A DNA stretch of 8,682 bases from Cyanobacteria bacterium UBA9971 (GTDB lineage: Bacteria > Cyanobacteriota > Vampirovibrionia > Gastranaerophilales > UBA9971). The position numbers and the translations under genes were made by a program. The DNA lies in the NCBI GenBank assembly GCA_003499955.1, contig DNRP01000136.1, positions 1 through 8,682 of the forward strand. The letters run 5' to 3'. How positions within the stretch are numbered: position 1 is the stretch's first letter; every line of letters starts with the position of its first letter. Shown in pieces: positions 1 to 8,671 of the stretch. Below the pieces are notes generated by a model, which worked only from the letters and a program-made list of their open reading frames with translations, did no database searches and was not told the DNA's origin.

Positions 1-11
1 AAACTTGTGCG

Positions 12-20
12 TGGTATAAT
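12..20 (+). promoter_or_regulatory. Extended -10 promoter element, partly outside the window
   Basis: TGGTATAAT at 12-20 is a perfect extended -10 element (TGn followed by TATAAT at 15-20). A -35 hexamer at normal spacing would lie left of base 1, so it cannot be seen. Transcription would start near 26-28 and give a leader of about 65 nt before the first small gene. There is no terminator-like hairpin between here and the end of gyrB, so this promoter could drive the two small genes and gyrB together. That operon is inferred from spacing only. Confidence 0.5.
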
Positions 21-90
21 ATTAGTGAGAGGTTTTGTCGCTTATTAAGTATTTCGGGAAATCAGAAGTAATATAATTAGAAAAACGGGC

Positions 91-351
91 ATGGACAAAG
101 AATTAATTTATAAAAAAATAGATAATTTAATTGAAATAAGAAAAACCTTATGGACAGCTTTTATTGTTTTAAATGGCGGTCTGGGTGGTCTTATTGTTAA
201 TCTTTCCCCTTTTAATTTTAAAATTGAATTTATTATTAAAATAGTTATTTTATTTTTAGGACTGTTTTTTTATTATTTTTTATTAACAAGCATTGCAGAT
301 GTCAGCAACAGTTTGAAAAAATTATTTAATAAATTAGAACAAGGAGATTGA
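91..351 (+). CDS. Small two-helix inner-membrane protein of unknown function (86 aa)
   Basis: I do not recognise a named family. The protein has a charged, lysine-rich N-terminal stretch (residues 1-18), a first hydrophobic segment at about 19-39 containing Trp21 and a glycine-rich NGGLGG turn, a short loop, a second strongly hydrophobic, aromatic-rich segment at about 46-68, and a basic C-terminal tail (KK at 76-77, K81). By the positive-inside rule both ends should be cytoplasmic, making a membrane hairpin. ATG 91 is the only ATG in the open frame, which is closed upstream by a stop at 46-48. Its ribosome site is weak (CGGG right next to the ATG), so translation may be poor or start unusually. 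The next gene begins 3 nt after the stop, and its ribosome site lies inside this gene's end, which suggests coupled translation. Confidence 0.7.
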   Translation: MDKELIYKKIDNLIEIRKTLWTAFIVLNGGLGGLIVNLSPFNFKIEFIIKIVILFLGLFFYYFLLTSIADVSNSLKKLFNKLEQGD

Positions 352-354
352 ATA

Positions 355-2911
<2,557 letters not shown>

Positions 2912-2916
2912 CAAGA

Positions 2917-2948
2917 AAAAAAGACGGTTTTTAAAAACCGTCTTTTTT
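2917..2948 (+). terminator. Intrinsic terminator of gyrB
   Basis: A perfect 32-bp palindrome begins 6 nt after the gyrB stop. Each arm runs A6-GACGG-T5 and its complement, giving a GACGG/CCGTC core hairpin followed by T6. The A tract before and the T tract after the stem make it potentially active in both directions, but only gyrB runs into it from nearby. Confidence 0.93.
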
Positions 2949-3002
2949 AAATTTTAAATATAAAATACAATGATTTTTATTTTTTAAAAGTTTAAACTAT
3001 AT

Positions 3003-3025
3003 GTGTAAAAAATAGTATTTTACAC
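3003..3025 (+). promoter_or_regulatory. Perfect inverted repeat just ahead of the small basic-peptide gene
   Basis: GTGTAAAA (3003-3010) and TTTTACAC (3018-3025) are exact inverted copies separated by 7 nt. The repeat ends one base before the GGAG ribosome site (3027-3030). It could be an operator in DNA or a hairpin in the mRNA leader that controls access to the ribosome site. It lacks a following T tract, so it is not a terminator. No regulator family is assigned. Confidence 0.5.
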
Positions 3026-3040
3026 TGGAGAATGGTTAAT

Positions 3041-3214
3041 ATGAAAAAAAGCATACTTAAAATATCGACTGACAAAAATAAAGACAATATTAAACATTTA
3101 AAAAGCAAAGACCTTACTCAACGAAAATTATTAGTTTTAGGCGGCACAAAAGGTGAAGATATCCACCTTAAAAAAATAAAAAAAGCTGATAAACATAAAG
3201 ATTATTATACCTGA
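3041..3214 (+). CDS. Lysine-rich small protein with an LGG motif, function unknown (57 aa)
   Basis: The 57-residue product is very basic, with 16 Lys, 1 Arg and 3 His against 7 acidic residues. It has no Cys, no Trp and no membrane segment. I choose ATG 3041 because GGAG at 3027-3030 lies 10 nt upstream. The in-frame ATG at 3032 is only 1 nt from that site and would add MVN. The middle reads LTQRKLLVLGG (residues 25-35), which loosely resembles the end of a double-glycine secretion leader. That would leave a 22-residue tail (36-57) ending KDYYT. However, GG leaders are usually acidic, and no transporter or modifying enzyme is present. A nucleic-acid-binding or ribosome-associated small protein is equally possible. 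It is a single-gene unit with its own upstream inverted repeat (3003-3025) and terminator (3221-3255), which supports its being real. Confidence 0.6.
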   Translation: MKKSILKISTDKNKDNIKHLKSKDLTQRKLLVLGGTKGEDIHLKKIKKADKHKDYYT

Positions 3215-3220
3215 ATTAAA

Positions 3221-3255
3221 AAAAAAGCACCTTTCCTATCAAAAGGTGCTTTTTT
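3221..3255. terminator. Bidirectional intrinsic terminator between convergent genes
   Basis: A 14-bp perfect stem (AAAAAAGCACCTTT at 3221-3234 with its complement at 3242-3255) closes a 7-nt loop. It has T6 on the + side and an A tract that becomes a T tract on the - side. It begins 6 nt after the stop of the basic-peptide gene and lies 22 nt beyond the stop of the convergent chemoreceptor gene, so it should end both transcripts. Confidence 0.92.
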
Positions 3256-3277
3256 AGTTATTTAGTTATTTATAATT

Positions 3278-4984
3278 TTAGATTTTAAAGACAGACACTT
3301 GTTTTATAAGTTTTTCCGCAACGCCTGCGAGAGTTTGAGTACTTGCACTGATTTCTTCAAGACTTGCTGTTTGTTCTTCTGTGATACTTGAAATTTCTTC
3401 AGCACTCGCTGCTGTTTCTTCGGTTATTGCAGAGATGTTTTCTATCATTTTAACCATATCTTCGGAAGTTTTAGCCACTCCGTCTATTTCTTTTGTTATT
3501 CCCTGAATTTTACCGTTAGCTGTTTTTACCTGTGTAATGATGTTTTCAAGAGCTTTTCCTGCATCATTGATTACAAATACACCTTCTTCAACTTCGGTAG
3601 TAGTTTTACCCATTGTTGTTACTGCAATTTGGGTTTTGTTCTGAATTTCCTTTATCATTGCTGTAATTTTTTCTGTTGCTCCTGCTGATTGTCCTGCCAA
3701 TTTTTTAACTTCATCAGCTACGACCGCAAAACCTTTACCGTGTTCTCCGGCTCTTGCAGCTTCTATCGCGGCATTAAGCGCAAGAAGGTTTGTTTGACCG
3801 GCTATATTTTTGATTAAATCAACGATTTGTTCAATTTCAGAACTTAATTTACCCAGTTCGGAAATATTTACTGAAATATCTTCAGATACTTTTTTAATGC
3901 TATTTATCTTGCTTACAGCTTTATTAACGTATTCAGCACCGGCATTTGCGTTTGTTTCTGTATCATTTCCTAATTGCGCAACTATTTTGGCTTCTTCTGA
4001 CACGCCCTGCACAGCTTTATTCATTTTGTTAATATTAGCTGCTCCCAGTTCTATGTTTCTGGAAACTTCTTGAGCACCTTGTGCTAACTGTGTTGTGCTT
4101 ATTGCTGTTTGCTGTGAGCCTTGAGCTGTTTGTTCGGAAGATGCGCTCATTTCTTCCGAATTCGCTGATATATCTTCTGCTGATTGAACTACTGCACCTA
4201 CAAGCCCTTTTAAAGTACTAACTGTCATATTAAGCGCTTGAGAAAGAATGCCTATTTCATCTTTTGCATTATTATCTATATTTTTTACTCTCAAATTGCC
4301 GTTAGCTACTTCTTTTAAATTATCAACAACCTGATTTACAGGTTTTGCGATCATGTTTGCTATTGTTAATCCTATTGCTACTGCGACTAAAACAGCTAAT
4401 GCAATTGTAGAAATAACAATAATCATGGCGACAGCAGCGTCTTTATCAGCCTGAGCATCCACTTCCGCAGCTTCTTTTTGATTATATTCAGCCATTCCTA
4501 TCATATCAGCTATTAATTCATCAAATTTAGTTTCAATCATTAAATATTTTTTTTCTGCTTCTTTAAACTTATCTGCTTTAAGCAAAGTTGAAATTTCTGT
4601 TACTGTTGAATAAAAAAAGTCTAAATCTTTATTTAACTCATCTAATTTATTTTTTTCTTCAGCATTAAGCTGTATTTCGGAATATTTTTTAATAAGAATT
4701 TTAATTTCTTCAGAAGTTTTTACAATTTCTTCGGCTCTCATTTGTCTCATTTCTTTATCATAAATTCCGTCAAGAATTGCCGATTTTATTTGAGAAAATT
4801 CCTGTGCCGTTCTATTAAGCCATCCTACCGACAATAAATTATTGTTATACATTGAAGACATGTTCTTTTGCGCATTATCGAGAAAATGATACCCGACAAA
4901 TCCAACCATTCCGATAAACACAACACAAATACCAATTAAAACAAAAAGCTTCTTAACAATTTTTAAATCCTTTAACCAATTCAT
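3278..4984 (-). CDS. Methyl-accepting chemotaxis protein (transmembrane chemoreceptor)
   Basis: This is a chemoreceptor that would signal through CheA/CheW to bias motility. The 568 residues have the standard order: TM1 at about 13-35, a helical periplasmic sensor region at about 36-184 resembling the four-helix-bundle type, TM2 at about 185-208, HAMP at about 209-262 (Pro215, DEIG at 242-245), then the long coiled-coil signalling domain. The hairpin tip is diagnostic: [16 protein letters not shown] at 404-419 followed by [10 protein letters not shown] (421-430). Ser/Thr/Glu-rich heptads near 273-292 and 517-548 are likely methylation helices. The C-terminus (KQVSVFKI) lacks an NWETF-type CheR/CheB tether. 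The ligand cannot be inferred. Ribosome site AAAGGGA precedes ATG 4984. No che or flagellar gene is in the window, so it is an orphan receptor. It is divergent from secD across a symmetric control region. Confidence 0.95.
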   Translation of the reverse strand: MNWLKDLKIVKKLFVLIGICVVFIGMVGFVGYHFLDNAQKNMSSMYNNNLLSVGWLNRTAQEFSQIKSAILDGIYDKEMRQMRAEEIVKTSEEIKILIKKYSEIQLNAEEKNKLDELNKDLDFFYSTVTEISTLLKADKFKEAEKKYLMIETKFDELIADMIGMAEYNQKEAAEVDAQADKDAAVAMIIVISTIALAVLVAVAIGLTIANMIAKPVNQVVDNLKEVANGNLRVKNIDNNAKDEIGILSQALNMTVSTLKGLVGAVVQSAEDISANSEEMSASSEQTAQGSQQTAISTTQLAQGAQEVSRNIELGAANINKMNKAVQGVSEEAKIVAQLGNDTETNANAGAEYVNKAVSKINSIKKVSEDISVNISELGKLSSEIEQIVDLIKNIAGQTNLLALNAAIEAARAGEHGKGFAVVADEVKKLAGQSAGATEKITAMIKEIQNKTQIAVTTMGKTTTEVEEGVFVINDAGKALENIITQVKTANGKIQGITKEIDGVAKTSEDMVKMIENISAITEETAASAEEISSITEEQTASLEEISASTQTLAGVAEKLIKQVSVFKI

Positions 4985-5021
4985 TCTATTTCCCTTTCAT
5001 CTTTAATATAAAACGCCTCTT

Positions 5022-5033
5022 GTGTCCATTATA
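5022..5033. repeat. Direct repeat GTGTCCATnATA, copy 1
   Basis: GTGTCCATTATA matches copy 2 at 5098-5109 (GTGTCCATGATA) at 11 of 12 bases. This copy contains the complement of the chemoreceptor TATAAT box, so on the minus strand it reads as -10 plus GGACAC near the transcription start. The two copies flank the 36-bp palindrome. Confidence 0.5.
5028..5033 (-). promoter_or_regulatory. -10 element for the chemoreceptor gene
   Basis: On the minus strand this reads TATAAT, a perfect -10 hexamer that would start transcription near 5021, with a leader of about 37 nt before ATG 4984. The best-spaced -35 position is poor (TAGTCG) and falls in the loop of a 36-bp palindrome beginning at 5036. This suggests a promoter that depends on an activator or is covered by a repressor. 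It does not look like a flagellar sigma-28 promoter. Confidence 0.5.
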
Positions 5034-5035
5034 TT

Positions 5036-5071
5036 GTATTTTTAAAAAAGCGACTATTTTTTTAAAAATAC
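5036..5071. promoter_or_regulatory. 36-bp palindrome in the MCP-secD divergent region, candidate operator
   Basis: GTATTTTTAAAAAA (5036-5049) and TTTTTTAAAAATAC (5058-5071) are exact 14-bp inverted arms around an 8-nt centre, GCGACTAT. The palindrome starts 2 bp upstream of the chemoreceptor TATAAT and covers its spacer and -35 region. It has no trailing T tract beyond the arm in either direction and follows no gene end, so a terminator role is unlikely. An operator or a bent A/T-tract site is the most natural reading. No regulator is identified. Confidence 0.5.
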
Positions 5072-5097
5072 GAAATACACAGAACTTTTGTAGTTAG

Positions 5098-5109
5098 GTG
5101 TCCATGATA
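5098..5109. repeat. Direct repeat GTGTCCATnATA, copy 2
   Basis: This second copy begins 76 bp from the first. On the minus strand it reads TATCAT followed by GGACAC and could be a weaker, second upstream promoter for the chemoreceptor or a repeated protein-binding site. Confidence 0.45.
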
Positions 5110-5121
5110 CTATCCTTTTTA

Positions 5122-5145
5122 TTAAGAATCTTAAAACTTAAGATT
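5122..5145. promoter_or_regulatory. Cluster of three TTAAGA(T) half-sites upstream of secD
   Basis: TTAAGA (5122-5127) and TCTTAA (5129-5134) are inverted around one base. AATCTTAA (5127-5134) is also an exact inverted copy of TTAAGATT (5138-5145), with a 3-nt spacer. Three alternating half-sites in 24 bp look like a cooperative binding site or an overlapping dyad. The cluster is about 130 bp before secD and does not follow any gene end. AT richness raises the chance of coincidence. Confidence 0.35.
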
Positions 5146-5277
5146 TATTTAATAATTATAAAATCATTCTAAAAAACATAAAAAATAGCCCGACCGAAAG
5201 TTGATTTTTGTTTTATTATTAGAAGGATTAAAATTAACCGTTTTATATTATCGAATTATCGAGGAGATGTATGGTAA

Positions 5278-6579
5278 ATGAAAAAAGAGAATTTAATTTT
5301 CCTGTTTATTCTCGGGCTGGTAGTTGCAAGTATTCTTGTTATTATTAATAAACCCACAAAATTTGGACTTGACCTTATAGGCGGCTCAAGGCTTGTTCTG
5401 GAAGCGCAACCTACTGTAGATGTCCCGGAAATTACTCCTGATGTAATGGATAGTCTTTTGTATTCAATTGAAAACAGAGTAAACGCTCTTGGTGTATCCG
5501 AAACTGTAGTGCAAAAAGTCGGAACCGACAGACTTTTAATAGAAATTCCAAACATCAGCGATCCCCAAAAAGCTAAAGATTATCTTGGAAAAACAGCTAA
5601 TCTTGAATTTAAAAAACAGGTAAAAGGATTTAACAATCAAGAAACATGGGTAAGTACGGGTATTTCGGGGAAAGACCTTAAAAACGCTTATCTTGGAACT
5701 GACCAGACAGGTAAAGAATGGCATGTAAACTTTGTTTTAAACGATAAAGGTGCAAAAAAATTCGGAAGACTTACCGGTGAAATGGTTGGAAAACCTCTTG
5801 GAATATTTTTTGACGGAGAACTTGTTTCAAGCCCTGTTGTTAATACTCCTATAACAGGCGGCGAAGGCTATATCAGCGGCAACTTCTCAAAAGAAGAAGC
5901 CCAGAACATGGTAAATCTTCTTAATGCCGGCGCTCTTCCTGTCCCTGCGGTAATAATAGAAGAAAATACCGTCGGGCCGACCCTTGGTATAGATTCTCTC
6001 CACAAAAGTGAAATCGCAGGACTTGTCGGTATTGGTCTTGTAATGCTTTTTATGGTTGTTTATTACAGAGTCCCGGGTTTTATTGCAAATATTGCTCTTA
6101 CGGTTTATGCTTTACTTATTTTCGCAATCTTTAAGCTTATACCGGTAACATTAACCCTCGCAGGCATTGCAGGCTTTATTCTCAGTATAGGAATGGCGGT
6201 AGACGCGAATATTCTTATTTTTGAAAGAACAAAAGAAGAACTTAGAATAGGAAGAACTCTTTTTGCTGCTATAAATGCAGGGTTTGAAAGAGCTTTTACA
6301 AGTATTTTTGACTCAAATATGACAACGATAATAACCTGCTCCATTCTTTATATGTTTGGTACAAGCATAGTTAAAGGCTTTGCTCTTACACTGGCAATAG
6401 GGGTTTTGGTGAGTATGTTTACAGCAATTACTGTAACCAAAAACATCATGCACCTTGTTTTTGGAGCAGGTGAACTTACTCATCCGGGCTGGTTTGGTCT
6501 TAAAAAAGAAGAAATCGGAAAAGCCGTTTCTTTTGAAGAAACAACCGCAAGAAAAGCCAAGTTGGGTGTTATAGACTAA
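5278..6579 (+). CDS. secD: Protein translocase subunit SecD
   Basis: With SecF and SecYEG, SecD uses the proton gradient to pull preproteins across the inner membrane after SecA has acted. TM1 is at about 6-23, followed by the conserved GLDLIGGSRL (30-39). The periplasmic P1 head and base fill about 40-240 and include IENRVNALGVSE (64-75), GNFSKEEA (201-208) and TVGPTLG (231-237). The RND-like block of five more helices spans about 246-396, with GMAVDANILIFER (305-317); Asp309 sits at the expected proton-pathway position. At 433 aa it is shorter than E. coli SecD (615 aa), mainly in the periplasmic part, as in other compact SecDs. The start is fixed at ATG 5278 because TAA at 5275-5277 is in frame directly before it. 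GAGGAG (5261-5266) lies 11 nt upstream, a little far. No yajC precedes it. Confidence 0.96.
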   Translation: MKKENLIFLFILGLVVASILVIINKPTKFGLDLIGGSRLVLEAQPTVDVPEITPDVMDSLLYSIENRVNALGVSETVVQKVGTDRLLIEIPNISDPQKAKDYLGKTANLEFKKQVKGFNNQETWVSTGISGKDLKNAYLGTDQTGKEWHVNFVLNDKGAKKFGRLTGEMVGKPLGIFFDGELVSSPVVNTPITGGEGYISGNFSKEEAQNMVNLLNAGALPVPAVIIEENTVGPTLGIDSLHKSEIAGLVGIGLVMLFMVVYYRVPGFIANIALTVYALLIFAIFKLIPVTLTLAGIAGFILSIGMAVDANILIFERTKEELRIGRTLFAAINAGFERAFTSIFDSNMTTIITCSILYMFGTSIVKGFALTLAIGVLVSMFTAITVTKNIMHLVFGAGELTHPGWFGLKKEEIGKAVSFEETTARKAKLGVID

Positions 6580-6601
6580 AAGTCCTTTGTGTCGCACACA
6601 C

Positions 6602-6737
6602 TGTCATTCTGAGGGTTTTAACCCGAAGAATCTATCCAACTTACAAATATGGCTATAATTCCAAAATGGACATATCTCCCCCTTCTTCGGGGATATTTAA
6701 TCCCCAAAGCGTGTTCCCTGCTTTGCTCAGGATGACA
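6602..6737. repeat. 136-bp terminal-inverted-repeat (MITE/REP-like) element between secD and secF
   Basis: TGTCATTCTGAG at 6602-6613 faces CTCAGGATGACA at 6726-6737; the ends are inverted copies with one mismatch in 12. The interior has further hairpins: GGGTT/AACCC around 6613-6624, and GGGGAT (6689-6694) with ATCCCC (6700-6705) around a 5-nt loop. No open reading frame of useful length lies inside, and I see no target-site duplication. The same head recurs as a tight hairpin after secF. A TATAAT at 6654-6659 could act as a -10 box toward secF, although no good -35 is seen. This reads as a non-autonomous repeat inserted in an otherwise compact secDF operon. It could instead be two separate repeat units in opposite orientation. 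Confidence 0.65.
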
Positions 6738-6791
6738 AAGAAAGCTCAAATGACAAATCCCAATAAAAAATACATATAGGAGAAAAATAAA

Positions 6792-7832
6792 ATGACTAAC
6801 CCTGTTCTTGAAAGAAAAAATAAAGTTGACGTTATTAAATACAGATGGCTATGGCTCTCTTTCTCTCTTGCTCTGGTTATTCCCGCTATAGCAATAATGA
6901 TTTATTCAATGGTAGTTTATCCAAGCCATGCTCCTTTAAGAGTAGGTATTGATTTTACCGGCGGAACAATGCTTCAGTACGGATTTAATAAAGAAATCAG
7001 CGATTCAGATATTTCTTTATTAAGAGAAAATCTTATAAAAATCGGTATTACAAATCCCATTATTCAAACCGAACACAAATCCGGCAAAATAACTCAGGGA
7101 AAAGAAACAACTCCCGAAGAAACTTCAAAAACTGTTCAACAAAAAAATGCCGGCATAAAAACCGTTGTTTCAATACGAACAAAATTTTTGAGCAGTCAGG
7201 GAGAAAATAACGAAACAATAAAAGTAAATAACGTTGTCAAACAAACAATGGGCGAATATATTCCGCTTCAAACAAGCGCAATAGGTCCGACTTTAGGCAA
7301 AGAACTGTTTAAAAATGCTATGATAGCGCTTCTTTTATGTTTCTTCGGAATTGTAGGATATTTAACCGTCAGGTTTAACATAGATTACGCAATTTGTGCC
7401 CTTATTGCTCTTTTCCACGATGCAATTTTTGTATGCGGAGCTTTTTCTCTGCTGGGACTCATCTTCGGAACAGAAATTGACAGTTTGTTTATTACTGCAA
7501 TCCTAACGGTAATCGGCTTTAGCGTTCACGATACAATAGTTGTTTTTGACAGAATAAGAGAAAACTCAAAATATCTTTCCAAGAAAAAATCTTTTAACGA
7601 AATCGTCAACATAAGCGTAAATCAAACTCTTGCAAGAAGCATAAATACTTCTTTGACAATATTTATAACACTTCTTGCCTTATATTTCTTTGGAGGATCA
7701 ACCACAAAAGACTTTGTACTTGCTATGATTCTCGGTATTGTTATAGGAACTTATTCAAGCATCTTTAATGCAAGCGTTCTTCTTGCAATGTGGAGAGAAA
7801 ACGAACAAAAACTTTCAACAACAACAGCGTAA
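6792..7832 (+). CDS. secF: Protein translocase subunit SecF
   Basis: SecF pairs with SecD in the proton-driven export accessory complex. TM1 is at about 19-41, followed by the family signature GIDFTGGTMLQ (52-62). The small periplasmic domain (about 63-165) contains a polar stretch near 95-122, rich in Lys, Glu, Thr and Gln, that looks like a loop insertion. IGPTLGKEL (164-172) leads into the five-helix bundle at about 173-335, which contains GFSVHDTIVVFDRIREN (242-258); Asp247 is in the conserved proton-pathway segment. Downstream, TLARSINTSLT (279-289) matches the family. The 346-aa length is close to usual. AGGAG (6778-6782) is 9 nt before ATG 6792. The gene is 212 bp from secD because a repeat element lies between them; cotranscription is likely but not certain. 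Confidence 0.96.
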   Translation: MTNPVLERKNKVDVIKYRWLWLSFSLALVIPAIAIMIYSMVVYPSHAPLRVGIDFTGGTMLQYGFNKEISDSDISLLRENLIKIGITNPIIQTEHKSGKITQGKETTPEETSKTVQQKNAGIKTVVSIRTKFLSSQGENNETIKVNNVVKQTMGEYIPLQTSAIGPTLGKELFKNAMIALLLCFFGIVGYLTVRFNIDYAICALIALFHDAIFVCGAFSLLGLIFGTEIDSLFITAILTVIGFSVHDTIVVFDRIRENSKYLSKKKSFNEIVNISVNQTLARSINTSLTIFITLLALYFFGGSTTKDFVLAMILGIVIGTYSSIFNASVLLAMWRENEQKLSTTTA

Positions 7833-7853
7833 AAAAATCAAATTAATAATTAG

Positions 7854-7890
7854 ATAATTGTCATTCTGCTTTGCGCAGAATGACAATTAT
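7854..7890. repeat. Perfect 16-bp hairpin with the TGTCATTCTG repeat head, after secF
   Basis: ATAATTGTCATTCTGC (7854-7869) and its exact complement (7875-7890) close a 5-nt loop, TTTGC. The core TGTCATTCTG is shared with the left end of the element between secD and secF, so this is a compact member of the same family. It lies 21 nt after the secF stop and may stall or terminate transcription, but no T tract follows. It may instead act as an mRNA 3' stabiliser. Confidence 0.7.
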
Positions 7891-8026
7891 ATTGACTTTC
7901 GGCGCTTTTTGTAAAGATTTATTGAGAGGGAGGGTAAAATTTTGTCAATTTTTTATATTCACAAGATTTATATATTCAGAAGGTTAAAAAAATAAAAAAG
8001 TTAAGTAAAGGAAAGGTTTTTGTATC

Positions 8027-8638
8027 ATGAATTTAAGACCAGCCACAAGAAACTTTATTGCCGGTGCGATGTTATTACCTGCAACAATTTTTCATTCGGG
8101 AAATGTTATTGCTAAAGAAGTAAAACAGATAATAACTCCTGTAGCCACCGAATATAATCCCTGTACGGAACTCGTAAAAGTCATTAAAGACGCCGGCTAT
8201 TCCCCTAAAACTATTTTTCAAAGAATGAGCATATCTAAAGGAACAGAAGTACAAAGTCCCACAGTAGAAAAAATAATGGAGTTAAGCGGACAATGCAGAG
8301 ATACGGCTTTAGGTAATATATCCCAAAAAAATATTTCCCAAGCGACAAGTAAGATAAAAGATCTTCAAGTTGCGGTAGCTTTAACTGACGGTCATAATTT
8401 AATGGAAAAAATTTCCGAAGATTTTAAAACAACTATAATAGCGTCTGCACCTAAAGGAACAGAGTATGAATATTCATGGGGTACTCTGACAGGTAATAAA
8501 ATTAAAGGCAATAATGTTGTTACAAAAGGATATTTAGAAGGTGAACAGTATTCCCGATTGGATTCTTTTGGTTTTCCAGACCGTTTTATACCTACGGTTA
8601 ATTTCGTTGTCAGAGATGGGGTCGTAACGTTTAAATAA
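8027..8638 (+). CDS. Exported protein of unknown function (203 aa)
   Basis: I do not recognise the family. Residues 1-29 look like a Sec signal peptide: basic start (Arg4, Arg8), hydrophobic core FIAGAMLLPATIF at 10-22, and a likely cut after Val-Ile-Ala at about residue 29, leaving a mature protein of about 174 aa. No lipobox Cys is present. The mature part has only two cysteines, Cys46 and Cys90, which could form a disulfide. The segment between them is predicted helical (ELVKVIKDAGYSPKTIF, 48-64). The C-terminal third is richer in Gly, Tyr and Val, ending in alternating FVVRDGVVTF (193-202), and looks beta-rich. AAGGAAAGG (8008-8016) is 10 nt before ATG 8027. It follows secF by 194 bp beyond the hairpin repeat, and no convincing promoter hexamers are visible in that gap, though TTGACT at 7892-7897 resembles a -35. 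A periplasmic or surface location is inferred. Confidence 0.75.
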   Translation: MNLRPATRNFIAGAMLLPATIFHSGNVIAKEVKQIITPVATEYNPCTELVKVIKDAGYSPKTIFQRMSISKGTEVQSPTVEKIMELSGQCRDTALGNISQKNISQATSKIKDLQVAVALTDGHNLMEKISEDFKTTIIASAPKGTEYEYSWGTLTGNKIKGNNVVTKGYLEGEQYSRLDSFGFPDRFIPTVNFVVRDGVVTFK

Positions 8639-8643
8639 TAAAA

Positions 8644-8670
8644 AGACTGGCTGTGAAGCCGGTCTCTTTT
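8644..8670 (+). terminator. Intrinsic terminator after the exported-protein gene
   Basis: AGACTGGC (8644-8651) pairs with GCCGGTCT (8658-8665), including one G-U pair, around the 6-nt loop TGTGAA. CTTTT follows at 8666-8670. It begins 6 nt after the stop codon, which is typical placement. Confidence 0.82.
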
Positions 8671-8671
8671 A

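Noticed and set aside
3032..3040. ATG 3032 as the start of the small basic-peptide gene
   Set aside because: It is only 1 nt from GGAG, too close for normal initiation; ATG 3041 at 10 nt fits better.
3810..4073. Plus-strand 87-aa open frame inside the chemoreceptor gene
   Set aside because: It is antisense to the conserved signalling coiled coil. The long frame comes from the Ala/Ser/Glu-rich codons of the real gene.
5009..5029. Minus-strand starts ATGGACAC reading MDT... in both GTGTCCAT repeats, resembling the GTGGACACAACA start of gyrB
   Set aside because: The frames stop after 3 and 8 codons and have no ribosome sites. The likeness to gyrB is about 7 bases and is best taken as chance or as part of the promoter repeat.
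5036..5071. The 36-bp palindrome as an intrinsic terminator
   Set aside because: No gene ends nearby on either strand, the stem is almost pure A/T, and no separate T tract follows.
5104..5172. 22-codon hydrophobic frame (MILSFLLRIL...) upstream of secD, considered as a SecDF-regulating arrest peptide
   Set aside because: It is too short for a nascent chain to span the exit tunnel and engage a translocon. Its AGGTG is only 3 nt from the ATG, and it is easily explained by AT-rich sequence.
6313..6597. Minus-strand Cys/Lys-rich frame over the end of secD
   Set aside because: It overlaps the conserved SecD membrane domain almost entirely, and no start signal or independent support is seen.
6602..6737. 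The secD-secF spacer as a riboswitch or CRISPR-related array
   Set aside because: There are no regularly spaced repeats and no recognisable riboswitch core. The inverted ends fit a dispersed repeat better.
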